Made by a program: the position numbers and the translations under genes
In this document: positions 12,561 through 23,230 of the stretch, piece by piece
How the letters are laid out: every line of letters begins with the position of its first letter
How positions within the stretch are numbered: the stretch's first letter is position 1
Source: Montifringilla adamsi
Lineage: Eukaryota > Chordata > Aves > Passeriformes > Passeridae
Length of the DNA: 64,000 nt
NCBI GenBank assembly: GCA_017590115.1
Contig: JAGGNK010013558.1
Coordinates: 12,699,752-12,763,751 of the forward strand
Direction of reading: 5' to 3'
Notes under the pieces: generated by a model
What the model saw: the letters and a program-made list of their open reading frames with translations, nothing else
Databases searched by the model: none
What the model was told of the DNA's origin: nothing

Positions 12561-15500
12561 CCGGGGGACAGGGCTGCCGGGGAACCGGGGAGCAGGAGTG
12601 CCGGGGAGCCGGGATTCCGGGGAGCTGGGGTGCCGGGGAGCCAGGGCTCAGGAGATCCGGGGTGCAGGGAAACCTGCGTGCCGGGGAGGCTGGAATGCCG
12701 TGGATCCGGAGCGGTGGGGATTTGGAGTGCAGGGTTGTCCGGTGTGCAGGCATTCCGGGGTGCAGGGCAGTCCGAGGCGCAGGGCAGCCAGAGTGTAGAG
12801 AATCTGGAGTGCAGGGTTGTCTGGTGTACAGGGGATCCGCGGTGCAGGAGAGGGTGAGTTTCAGGGGATCCAGAATACAGGGGAGCCCGGAGTGCTGGGG
12901 ATGTGGAGTGCAAGGGATCCGGGGCGCAGGGGTTGTCTGGGGGGTTGTGTGTAGGGCTTGTCTGCTGTGTAGGGAAACCCGAGATGCCAGGGATCCGCGG
13001 GGCCGGGGGTCCGGGACGTGTAGCGAGAGGACCTGGGGGTGCAGGGTGAGCGGGTCCGGGCTGCGGTGCGGGGTGCAGGGCACGCAGGGGACAGCGTGGT
13101 GCAGCCCCAGGGCTGCTGCTGCCGGAGCGCACGATCTCGGCCCTGTCCCCGTCCCTTCTTCCGAGGCGGGAGTCTCTCAGCCGGGCTGTCCTGTGCTTTC
13201 AGGCTCAGATAACCGTGCTCGCAATGTAAACAGCGTCCCTGGGACCGCCTGGTACGCGCCCAGCTGGCCTGGCCAGGGCAACCCCGGCGAGCAGCAGCTT
13301 CATCATAACCCCGTGGGTCATGCCTGGGGCGCTTGGCTCCGAAAGGGATGGACGAGACCAGGGAAAAGGGGAGCAAAACCTAATGCAGGCTCCAGGTCAG
13401 GGACAAAGGGCAGCAGGAGGGGGTGAGAAAGGCCCTGTTTATGTTTGCACTCCCTGGATGGCTGAGGTGCCCTTCTTGCCTCCCAAGACCGGACTTCCCC
13501 CAGCCCCGCTGGGATGAGCTGTCCCAGTATTTGGAGGATGTTATTTTTGCCTCCCAGCCAGCCTTTGGGTTCATATAAGCAAACATTTCCAAAAGCAGTG
13601 GTTGATCTTTGTTGCCTTGGTTCCTGACTGTTCAGCCTGTGACAGCTCTGTCCTTGACTGGAGAAAAATGTGTGTGTGGAGGATGGAGATGCTGAACAGC
13701 TCTGAAACCAGGCCTGAAACAGTCCAGAAACAGGAGCATCCAAAACTGCTTGCTACAGTGGAAAAAGTGACCTGTGTGCCTCACTGCTAGGCAGGGGGCT
13801 GGCTACCAACGCCCACCATGTGAGGGATTATTCCTGGGAGGGGATGAAAGGGAGTGCAGTTACTTGCAATTACTGAAGTATAAAACTTGAACCCCTCCTG
13901 CCTCAACCCTGGGAGGAGACCTTGCTGCTTTGCTGCCATGTCACACCCCAGACACTCCTGCGCTGGAGGCAGCACTGATGCTGGGGAGCATCAGTGTTCC
14001 TTGACACCCTGTGCCTGGGGGAGCAGCTATCTCCCACTGTTGAACAGAAGTAGCTCAGTCTGTGCAGCCTTGACTGGCAGCTGGGAGAGATCCGTGGGAT
14101 GGGGTGGATGATGTGCTCAAGACCTGCGGAGGGGTGGAGGGGCGTGGGGCAAAGGCATCCCCACTATCAGCAGGAGCCCTCTCCTCCCATGCTGTAGCTC
14201 ATGGCAGCGCATTGATGGAGCATGAGGTCATCCAGAACAGGCTGGGCAGCACAGGCAGTGATTTGAACTGGTGCCCGTTTTTCTGCCTCCCGAGGCTGGG
14301 CTAAGGGAGCTGCAGCATCCTTATGGAAACCTCCACCTGATGCTGGCCTGCCTGCCACCAGTGTGTAGCCTACACATGTGGAGTGTCAGGAAGAGTAGGA
14401 TTAACTGGAGGGAGTCCTGCTATTAAAGGACTCATGAGTAGGAGCTCACTGAGTAGTAGCTTAGGCAAATGAGAACTGTGTTGCTTGGTGTTTGTCTGGG
14501 CAGTGAGCCCACAGCTCATCAACTTCCACCTTCTCCAGGTCATGCAGGTAGTGAAGGGTTATTCCTAGGTCCCCACCTGGGTTCAGCCCTTGTTCTGACT
14601 GCTGCAGCATAGCAGAGAAATGCCTGGCATTAAGGGATGTGCTGTCCTGTTTGACAAGGAGTTACTGAGGCTTTCAACCAGTCCTGTGGAAATCTGGTTT
14701 AGGTTTATGGAATGTTGCTGCCTTGCAGCTTTTAGGCAGAATAAATTGAGGGTGGGAGGAATTTCAGCCCAGCTTTTTCAATCTGATTCAGCCCTGCAAT
14801 GGAGTGTAGAAGGTTGGAGGGTGCAGTGGGTTGACATCATTCTCTTCCCTCCTCAACAGGACAGGGTGGGGAAAAGAAGGAAAAAATCCAGAGTGGGTCC
14901 TTCCCATGGGCTGCAGTTATTCATTAACTGCTCTGGTGTGGGTCCTTTCCATGACATACAGTCCATGAGGAAGAGACTGCTCCAGCCTGGAGTTGGCTGT
15001 GGGCTGCAGTGTGGATATCTGCTCCTCTGTGGTTCTCCACAGACTTCAGGGAGACAGGTCTTCTCCATGGGCTGCAGTAGAATCCCTGCTCCTGGAGCAC
15101 TTCCTCTCCCTCCTTATTCTCTGCTGGGGGTGTTTGCAGGGCTGTTTCTCTCACAATTTTCTCACTCCTCTTCTACAGCTGCTGCACAGTATTTTTTACT
15201 TTATCTTGGATATATTATCACAGAAGCCGTGCTGGTGATGGGCACCAGCTTTGAGAGCAGAGGATCTCTTTTGGCATTGGCTGGGACTGCCTGTCTCCAG
15301 CATGGGAGCAGCTCCTGTTGTCTTCTTGCTGAGCCACCTTTGCAGTCCCCTGCCACCGCCACCTTGCCACACAAACCCTACACTGTGGCAGATGCTGGAG
15401 ATGGATGAACAGGCAGGGAAGATGGTGCAGTCCCACCAGCTCCCTGGGGGAATCTGCCTGTGAGCCAGGGCTGCCTTGTGCGAGCTGCTCAGAGAATGAT

Positions 15501-18500
15501 GGAGGTCTGGTAGGCGTCCTGCAGAGATGGACCTTGTGCTTCCTCCTTGCCTGACTCCAGCATCTGGGAACTGAGGAATGCGAGCTCCCCCTACAATGAT
15601 TTTTTTTGATGTTCTTGCAAGTACAAACTTATATTAGCAAAACCCAGCAACAGCAGCAGCCCCATTCCCTTGAATCATTCTATCCTTCTCGTGCCTGAGC
15701 GCCTGAGCGAGCCCCAGGAACAGCAGCAGCCCCATTCCCTTGAATCATTGAATCATTCTATCCTTCTCGTGCCTGAGCGAGCCCCAGCCTGGCCACTCAT
15801 ATTTCCCAGCCAAGTGTCAAAAACATTTAATGCATCAAAACCTGGGTTTCCCCTGTCTTCACTTTGTAATATAGTGTCTGTTAAACCTCTTTTTTAATGT
15901 GCCAGCACAAGGCAGGTCCTTGCTGCTGGTTGTGCTCCCAGTCTCAACCATTGCTTTTGAATGTCCAGCAGCCTGTCCCTGCCAGGTGCTCCCTTCCCTG
16001 TGGGATTTGCAGCAGACCAGCTCCTGCTGTTGGACTGGGGTGCCTTCGTGTGCATGGGGCTCTGGTGGATGGCCACCTTAGGGATGGCTTGCAGTGACAC
16101 CTGGCTTTACTTCCAGGTGACTTCTGCGACGTGAACCACTGTCAGAATGGGGGCACCTGCCTGACTGGGATTAATGAGGCCCCCTTCTTCTGCATCTGCC
16201 CTGAGGGCTATGTTGGGATTGACTGCAATGAGACAGAGAAAGGTGAGGAGCTGACCCTTTCCCAGGTGCTCCCCTTGTCCTGGCCCTGGGGTTCAGCCCT
16301 TCTGATGGCTGATGGATGCATAGAGCACAGATCTGAGTAGGGGTATGGTGACGGGATGAACTTGGGGGGAATGCGATGTCTGTAGGGAGTGGAAGCCCTC
16401 TGGATGCTCTTATTTTCCACCTGTGCCTATATTACAGCTGTTTTTCCCCTTCCCCAGGGCCCTGCCACCCCAATCCTTGCCACAACAATGGTGAGTGCCA
16501 GCTGGTCCCAAACAGGGGCGACGTCTTCACTGACTACATCTGCAAGTGCCCTGCGGGGTATGATGGGGTGCACTGCCAGAACAGTGAGTACAGCGGGGGG
16601 ACAGGGGAAGCTTGTCCACTGACAGCCTGGGGACCCCTTGGGTGACAGCTAGGGGCTGTGAGCAGCTGTGACTGTGTGGGGCACCAGACTTACAGGGATC
16701 GTGGGCTGTTTTGGAGCTTGCAGGGTGGAGGGAAGGACCATGGTGTGGGGATGGGTTATGTCTGAACCTTGCTCTGCGTCTCTGCAGGGACTTGGTGCCT
16801 CAAGTAATAGCACAAGGGGTGCCTCAAGGCTCAGCCCGCTCTATGCAGGCTCCCAGCCTTGATGTGACTGTGTGTCCTGGTGTGCCTGCATGGCTGCACT
16901 CTGTGGGGACACATTGTAGATGGATCCTTGGGTTAGAGCTTCAACCTGTGCCACCCTCTCTTCAGGGATCCTGCCATGCCCTTGTTCAGGGGATGCCTCC
17001 CCCTGTTCTTGTTGCACTGAGTGAGGGGTCTCCTCTCTGGGACTGGTTTTGGCATTTCCTCCTGAGCTCCTCCTCTCTCTCTCCTAGACAAGAACGAGTG
17101 TTCCTCCCAGCCTTGCAAAAATGGAGGCACCTGCCTGGACCTGGATGGTGACTACACCTGCAAGTGTCCTTCTCCATTCTTGGGGAAAACCTGCCACAGC
17201 CGTAAGTCTTTGGCACCGACTGTACTGAATTCCCTTTCCCTCCTGTTCCCTACTGTCTGTCCCTCATTGCCAGGAGGGATCTCACCAGCTGGTTCAGGGG
17301 ATCTAGAGGGCAGCTGTGGCTATCCTTGATGCCAGCAGGCCTGGTCCTAATGGAAGGAACAGCCTCAGGAAGGTGCTTTCTCCTCTCTGGAGTGCCCCAG
17401 GAAGGTCCTTTCTCCTCCAGACCTCTGTGCTGTGAGGGGAATTGATGGATGGTGTGGTTTTGGCTGAGGGATGAGGAGGAGAGGACACCGTGAGGACAGC
17501 CAGACCCTAGGGCTGACCTTCCTCTTCTGTTCTGCCCCCAGACAAGAAACAAATGACCCCTAGTTCTGCTCTCTGGTTACTGTCTCTCTTTGATCCCGAT
17601 CTCCCCTCTGCCCCCAGGCTGTGCTGTTCTCCTGGGCATGGAAGGAGGAGCCATCTCTGACGCCCAGCTCTCAGCATCCTCTGTCTATTACGGCTTCCTT
17701 GGCCTCCAGCGCTGGGGGCCAGAGCTCGCCCGCCTCAACAACCACGGCATCGTCAATGCCTGGACCTCCAGCAACTATGACAAGAGCCCCTGGATCCAGG
17801 TACCTGCAGCAGGACTGGAATGCCAGCACAGAGAGCAGCCCCAGCAGTCATGGCTGGACTTGCAGTGCTGCTGTCATGGGATTTCACTGCTCCTGGTGGC
17901 AAGCGTGGGACTAAATTGCTGCATCAAGCTGTCACCCAGGGGTATCTTGGGATGTGCCTGGCGAAGGCAAGTCTGTTGGAGGAAGGTGGGACATGGATTG
18001 ATGCTCCCCCTTGCTCTGCCCACCTTGGGATGCAAGGCTGGAGGGATGGAGGGCTTCTTCCTCAACGGAGTTCCAGCGCCATGGGCAGCCTTGTCCCAGT
18101 GCCCACCCTCCCACCCAGACTTGGTGATCCTGGTGGGTGCAAGGGCTGTGCACCCCATCCTCACTGCACCCCACTCATCCTCTTCTCCCCTCCACAGGCC
18201 AACCTGCTGCGGAAGATGCGGCTGAGCGGGATCATCACGCAGGGCGCGCGCCGTGTGGGGCAGCAGGAGTTTGTCCGTGCCTACAAAGTCGCCTACAGCC
18301 TGGATGGGAGGGAGTTCACCTTCTTCAAGGATGAGAAAAAGGATGTAGACAAGGTGGGCTGCGATGCTCTGTGTAGGGGATGTCCCAGCTGCCCCCAGCC
18401 AGTGGTGCTGTGGGTGCTGAAGTGGCAGTGAGCTGCATCCCTGTGTGTGGGAAAGTGCTTTTGACCTGGGGCAAAGCTGTGTTGGGAACCGATGGGAACT

Positions 18501-21500
18501 CTCCTAGCAGTGAGATGGCATAGGCAGTTCCAGTGCCAAGCAATACTCCCTGCCTCTGTTTAATTGACCGTAATAAGCATAACCAAAGAAGCAGCACTGC
18601 CTGATTTAGGTCATTCAGATAGTATCTTTATCACTGACACCCTGTGGGAGCCGGGCTTGGTCTGGGAGTGCTACTGAGCAGCTTGGGTAGCTCGGTGTTG
18701 TATCTGCAGCAAGCACCAGCTGACAGTGTCTCTCAAAGCGGGAATACTTGTAGATTGCTGTGCTCTCCACTTGCAGTTCTTTATGGCAAGTGTTTCCTGC
18801 TGGCTTTCTGAGCATCCAGGGAATGGTTGGGAGTATCTGCCTTGCTTTAAAAAAATAGAAAAATTCCTCTTGTTTCTGCAGCAGTGGAAAAAGTGCATGA
18901 AAGGCAATTTGATTCTATTTATTATGTTAAAAAGGAAGAAGCAAGCCACCTCTGTGCTTGTCATGATTTGAGGAGCATTGTGGTAGTGGGAGTGGGTGTT
19001 GCTGCGTGTGTGGCTCTGTGGGGGTGAGGATGAAGCAGGGAATGTTGCAAAGTTCTGTTGGGAGTGTTGGAGCTCTTCCAAGGTCCTGCACTGTTCCAGG
19101 GCACGAAAACAGAGCCCAGCTTCCCCCTCTGTGTTCCTTTGCCATTGGCAGTGCCAAGATCTCTCTCTGTCTGCTGTGCAAGGGATTTGCTGCAAGAGAC
19201 TGTGGGAGAGCTGGGGCACTGAGCCCTGGTCACTGTTGCAGGTTTTTGAGGGGAACATGGACTATGGCACCATGAGGACCAACATGTTCAACCCTCCCAT
19301 CACGGCGCAGTTCATCCGCATCTACCCCGTGATGTGCCGCCGCGCCTGCACGCTGCGCTTCGAGCTCATCGGCTGCGAGATGAACGGTAAATGCCAGTGC
19401 TGTCCCCTCCCGGGGGCTGCAGGGCAGGGGGTGACACGGGGCAGGGCATCACCCCTTGGCCTGCTTCTGATCCCTCAGGACAAGGGATTTGGCAGTGCTC
19501 GTTTTTCCTCACACTGGTGCCTGGGCATACCCAGGGGTGTGTTTGGGGAGCACAAGCCGTTAATCCCATCGGCTCAGCCAGCTTGAGCTGAGTTCTCATG
19601 CTGCTAACACCTTCCCAAGCTAGGAGTTTTTACTGTGTCCCCTCCTCGTTTGAGCTGTGAACCCGCTGCTTTTCCTGCTGGAGAGCTTGAAAAGCAGCGG
19701 AGGATCAAAGTCCTCTGGGAAATGTAAGGGATCATCAGCCTGAGCCCTTTCTCTGTGCCTCCTGCATTCCTGCCCTGCAGCACATCCCTGGGAACTGAGT
19801 GGGACCCGTGTGTCAGCGTGGGAGTGGGATGCTGCGGGGGCTTGGGTCCTGTCCTGCTGCTGTGTGGGTGTGGTGCCATCCGTGCTTTTGGCTGGGGATA
19901 TCTTTTTGTTGCTCTTTCCACATCCTTCTCTGCTTCCTGCCAAAGCTCTCTATTTTCCAGGGCTGGGCTGGGCTGTGCTGTGCTGTGGGGACATCTACTC
20001 ATCTCTGCAGCAGGAGGCACTGTGAGCCAGGGAATAGCTGGGAGCTAAAAATCCCGGGAAAAGACCGCCCTGCTCATCTGCTGAGCATTTCCCTGCCTGG
20101 CCCTGGTGCCGCTCTGGGCAGTGGAATGAGAATGTGGGGATGGCTTCTGACAGGTCTGCGGGGTTTTGCTTGCAGCAGTGCTGTTGTCTCTTTCCTTTTC
20201 ACTGCCTGTGTAAACTGTTGTGTTACAGTGTATTTCAACACGGCAGGTTGCTCGGAGCCTCTGGGCATGAAATCCCGCCTCATCTCGGACCAGCAGATCA
20301 CAGCCTCCAGTGTCTTCAAGACCTGGGGCATCGATGCCTTTACCTGGCACCCTCATTACGCTCGCCTGGACATGACGGGCAAAACCAACGCCTGGACAGC
20401 CCTGAACAACGACCAGTCCGAGTGGCTGCAGGTGGGTCTCTGGTCTCTGTAACCTCATGTCTCCTCACCAGCTCCTCAGCTGTGCCTAGGGCCACCTCCT
20501 GTTTCAGGGTAGTTGGAAAAGCTGGGTTGGTGTGACCAGAGCCTTGTTGTGGGTCACAATATCCAGCAGTGCTCTTCCTGAGTGGGGATCACAGGGACAG
20601 GTCAGGATGGGATCACAGCCACCGGTTTTAACAGCAGTCCTGGAGCTCTGGGTCAGAATCAGCCCATAGGAACAAGGTGGTGCCGTATCTGCACCTTCTT
20701 TGTGGGGTGCATCAAGCCTGCAGCACCCCAGTTCTGTCTCACCCCCTGAGGAAATGCCATCCCAGCCTGGAGTGACCATCCCACCACCCTCTGGCTGCCC
20801 AGAACACCATGTTTCTGTTTTGCAGGAAAAAATCAGACTTGCTTTTCTCTTCTCAGTCTGGAATAGAAGCAAATAGTTTTGAAATTTCCTTCTCAGTTTC
20901 TCTTGCTCCCCTGTTTTTGTACTTTTCACATGATTCCATGACATAATAGGACAAAGCAGTTTAGATATTTGTCCCGGTTTTTATTTGGGAAATGATTAAA
21001 AGCAGCTGTCTCACAACTCTAAATAAACCAGCTTATCGAGACATTGGCTGATGACAGGGTCAGGATGACACGCTGAGTTGGGCTATTGCACCACAGGCTG
21101 CCTGTTTGTGTATGTGTGTATAGATTTACATATACACTCAGGATTTATGTGTATTGTATAGCTGGAATTGCCCTCTATGAGCATGAAAACAAAACTAAAT
21201 TAATGAGGCTTTCAGCTCCTTTGGTGGTTTACCCTGTAACGTGCCAGCAGCAGTAAACACAGTGTGGCAGAGTAAAGAGAATAGAAAGCATCTCGCTTAG
21301 AACCCAAATGTCAGATTGTGTTGAACTGCATATTTTCTCAGCTAGAATTACTTTCCAGTGGAAATGCATTTCCTCTGTGAATCCTGTATTTTTTTTTTGA
21401 GTTGAGATTTTTTGCTGTCCTTCCCACACTGGTGTTTCCGGCAAAAAATGTGGAGGTGGCAGGGGTGGGCAAGGGAGCTGAGATGGGTTTGTGCCCACTT

Positions 21501-22294
21501 TTGGTTGCTTTGAGGGATGCTGTTGAAGGACTGTTGAAGGACCAAATATTTCACAGTCATGTTTTATGATTTGTCTGGCATGGGGTCAAGTGGTGTTTTC
21601 TCCATTCTTGACCCCCGAGGGCCAGCTCTTCCTGGCTGCCTCTAGAGCATGAAGGGTGCTGTAGGGTGGGAGCACCGCTCCTGCAAGGAGCTGTGACAAG
21701 CCTTGTCTCTGCCAGATTGACCTCCGGGACCAGAAGAAGGTGACAGGCATCATCACACAAGGAGCCCGTGACTTTGGGCACATCCAGTATGTGGCAGCTT
21801 ACAAGGTGGCCTACAGTGACAACGGCACGTCCTGGACCCTGTACCGGGATGCCCAGACAAACAGCACCAAGGTGGGTGTGGGGAGGGCAGGGCGATTTCC
21901 CAGGGCTCAGGCATGCCATGGTGGGGAGGGATGAGTAGTGGGGCTGAGGTCACAGATCACAAAAATATGCTGAGTTGGAAGGATCCCACAAGGGTCATTG
22001 AGTCCAACTCCTGGCCCTGCACAGGGCACCCCAAGTGTCACACCGTGTGCCTGAGAGTGTTGTCCAAAGGCTTCTTGAACTCTGTCCGTCGGTGCTGTGA
22101 CCGCCGCCCTGGGGTCCTGGCAGCACCGATAACCCACCTTTCTCCTCTAGATCTTCCATGGCAACAGTGACAACTACTCACACAAGAAGAACGTGTTTGA
22201 CGTGCCCTTCTACGCCCGCTACGTCCGCATCCTGCCCGTGGCCTGGAACAACCGCATCACCCTGCGCGTGGAGCTGCTGGGCTGCGATGAGTAG
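12481..22294 (+). CDS. MFGE8: MFGE8 (lactadherin), full coding span, 10 exons
   Basis: Secreted bridging glycoprotein. Family knowledge: an RGD in an EGF domain binds alphaV integrins and the C-terminal discoidin (F5/8C) domains bind phosphatidylserine, so it tethers apoptotic cells or vesicles to phagocytes. Joined exons 12481-12553, 16117-16242, 16458-16583, 17088-17201, 17618-17799, 18198-18353, 19242-19386, 20229-20431, 21716-21871 and 22151-22294 give 474 aa plus stop. Order: signal peptide (about 1-24), EGF1 (25-66), EGF2 with RGD at 86-88, EGF3 (109-146), C1 (147-307), C2 (308-474). The start has A at -3 and begins a clear hydrophobic leader. The frame is open further upstream, but nothing there resembles protein. 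EDIL3 is the paralogue with the same layout; synteny with HAPLN3 and ACAN supports MFGE8. Confidence 0.95.
12562..13085 (+). repeat. Degenerate GC-rich minisatellite in MFGE8 intron 1
   Basis: The start of intron 1 is built from imperfect short units of the type ccggggagc / ggggtgcaggg / atccggggtgcagg, repeated for about 500 bp. Because the units lack stop codons, they create long spurious open frames on both strands (for example about 300 codons at 12,485-13,426 plus and 12,215-13,132 minus). Interpretation: simple tandem-repeat DNA, not coding. Confidence 0.75.
14870..15385. mobile_element. Probable degraded dispersed avian repeat
   Basis: The segment shows internally repeated motifs around catgggctgcag (near 14,905 and 15,065) and gtgggctgcag (near 15,000), each spaced by text on the pattern of tctgctcc, and ends in a CA-rich segment after ccttgccacacaaacc. 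The arrangement resembles a multicopy family I have seen in bird genomes, but I cannot name its class with confidence. No coding capacity is visible. A repeat-library search would decide this. Confidence 0.4.
15649..15787. repeat. 68-bp tandem duplication in MFGE8 intron 1
   Basis: Copy 1 (about 15,649-15,716) and copy 2 (about 15,719-15,787) are nearly identical, both running from aacagcagcagcccc to gagcgagccccag. Each has its own micro-duplication: gcctgagc is doubled in copy 1 and tgaatcat in copy 2. Near-identity suggests a recent event. Confidence 0.9.
16117..16242 (+). CDS. MFGE8: MFGE8 exon 2: EGF-like domain 1
   Basis: Begins [15 protein letters not shown] and contains six cysteines in EGF spacing, ending DCNETEK. 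NET is a possible N-glycosylation sequon. Phase 1 at both ends (126 nt), so the exon could be skipped without a frameshift. Confidence 0.93.
16458..16583 (+). CDS. MFGE8: MFGE8 exon 3: EGF-like domain 2 with RGD
   Basis: Six-cysteine EGF module starting [14 protein letters not shown]. The integrin-binding tripeptide RGD (residues 86-88) is encoded at 16,514-16,522 in the context PNRGDVF, the loop position used by MFGE8 and EDIL3. Phase 1 at both ends, 126 nt, the same length as exon 2. Confidence 0.95.
17088..17201 (+). CDS. MFGE8: MFGE8 exon 4: EGF-like domain 3
   Basis: Third EGF module, starting [16 protein letters not shown] and ending GKTCHS, with six cysteines. It is 114 nt and phase 1 at both ends. 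As I recall, human MFGE8 has one EGF domain and mouse two, so this third module is a point of difference that matches EDIL3. Confidence 0.93.
17618..17799 (+). CDS. MFGE8: MFGE8 exon 5: C1 discoidin domain, part 1
   Basis: Encodes the N-terminal third of the first F5/8C domain: [20 protein letters not shown], then a Trp-rich strand and NAWTSS, ending WIQ at the exon edge. 182 nt; enters in phase 1 and leaves in phase 0. Confidence 0.95.
18198..18353 (+). CDS. MFGE8: MFGE8 exon 6: C1 discoidin domain, part 2
   Basis: Encodes the middle of C1 with the hallmark SGIITQGAR and [10 protein letters not shown] segments. 156 nt, exactly the length of the equivalent C2 exon (21,716-21,871). Confidence 0.95.
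19242..19386 (+). CDS. MFGE8: MFGE8 exon 7: C1 discoidin domain, part 3
   Basis: Encodes [20 protein letters not shown] and the closing strand [11 protein letters not shown], which carries the terminal disulfide cysteine. 145 nt, leaving in phase 1. Confidence 0.95.
20229..20431 (+). CDS. MFGE8: MFGE8 exon 8: C2 discoidin domain, part 1
   Basis: Starts [16 protein letters not shown] and continues to [15 protein letters not shown], the first third of the second discoidin domain that binds phosphatidylserine in the family. 203 nt. Confidence 0.95.
21716..21871 (+). CDS. MFGE8: MFGE8 exon 9: C2 discoidin domain, part 2
   Basis: Encodes [18 protein letters not shown] through [16 protein letters not shown] is a possible N-glycosylation sequon. 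156 nt, phase 0 at both ends. Confidence 0.95.
21952..22116 (-). mobile_element. CR1 LINE fragment in MFGE8 intron 9
   Basis: Contains the diagnostic avian CR1 text read as reverse complement: gagttggaaggatcccaca, tcattgagtccaactcctgg, and tgtccaaaggcttcttgaac. The element therefore lies on the minus strand. It is a short remnant with no ORF, ending only about 35 bp before the acceptor of the last MFGE8 exon. Confidence 0.85.
22151..22294 (+). CDS. MFGE8: MFGE8 exon 10: C2 end and stop
   Basis: Encodes [16 protein letters not shown] and the closing strand RVELLGCDE, followed by TAG at 22,292-22,294. The terminal cysteine of the discoidin fold is present. Confidence 0.96.
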   Translation: MFHGNSDNYSHKKNVFDVPFYARYVRILPVAWNNRITLRVELLGCDE

Positions 22295-23230
22295 GCACGG
22301 GGAAGAAGGACGGGGCTGCTCTTCCCCGCTGCCCAGCCTGCACCCTGCCTGCCCCTGCCCACTCCTGCTCTGACCTCACACCCCCCTCTCCATGTCCCCA
22401 CACTCAGGAGGAGGCCAAGAGGGCTCCCCTGCCCCGCGTTGGTGCTGGGGCTGCAGCACTGCACTTTACGGGGCCCTTGCAGGTGGGATGTGGGGATGGC
22501 TCTTGCCCTCTTGCTGCTCCAGCCAGGGCTGACACCCCCTCCTGCAACTGGGGCTTTCTTGGGGACACCATCCCGCAAATGAGGCCTTGCTGGGGGACCC
22601 TGTCCTGCAACCAGGGCTTGGCTTTCTCTTCTCGGCTAAGCCTGGGGACAAATTTTCTCTTTCTTGCTTCTGCTTCCAGCAGAGAAGCTGTAGCCAGTGG
22701 CAGTCCCTTGCCTGAGCTGTGTCTTGGGGCTCAGCAGTTTTCAGGGTCTTAGGGCAGGCTCCCCTGGCTTGCAGCCTCCAATGTCCCTCCTGCTCCCTGC
22801 TTGTCTGCAAGCAGGGGGTGTGAAAATCCTCTGATTTGTCCCCTGCCCATTTTGCCAGGCCCTGAGTCTCCTTGCCTGCGATGTCAGCACCACATAGTGC
22901 GAGTGGAGTGATGAGACAGCTCCTGTCAAGAGGCACCAGATCCCCACTGATGGTGGCTCTACCTGCTGGGTTACTCTGGCAGACACCACAGTGGGCATTT
23001 TGGCAGGCACTGCCCATTCCCCTTCCTGGGATGCCAGCTCCAGCAGCCTCCCAAGTGTCAGCATTGCCATCATCCCCACTTTACTGCAGTTTGGCATGCC
23101 TGGCCATCCCTTGTCCTCAGACCCAGTGGTGACCGGGGGACAATGATCTGGTAGTGGGGAGAGTTGGTTTGTAGCCAGAAGGATGCAAAGAAAAGAAGGG
23201 AGAGGTGGTAATAAAACCACACAAATACAG
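22295..23230 (+). other. MFGE8: Probable MFGE8 3' UTR
   Basis: The only good AATAAA downstream of the stop is at 23,210-23,215, followed by sequence that becomes T-rich within about 45 bp. This would give a 3' UTR of roughly 0.94 kb. The polyA site is inferred, not proven. Confidence 0.5.

Larger units (their letters stand above)
13086..16116 (+). other. MFGE8: Remainder of MFGE8 intron 1
   Basis: Non-coding intron sequence up to the acceptor ttccag at 16,111-16,116. It holds an old dispersed-repeat remnant (about 14,870-15,385) and a 68-bp tandem duplication (15,649-15,787), both listed separately. No other exon is evident. Confidence 0.7.

Noticed and set aside
12485..13426. 313-codon plus-strand and 305-codon minus-strand (12,215-13,132) open frames near MFGE8 exon 1
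   Set aside because: They run through a GC-rich minisatellite and across the exon 1 donor. The predicted proteins are low-complexity repeats of Gly, Ala, Arg or Pro.
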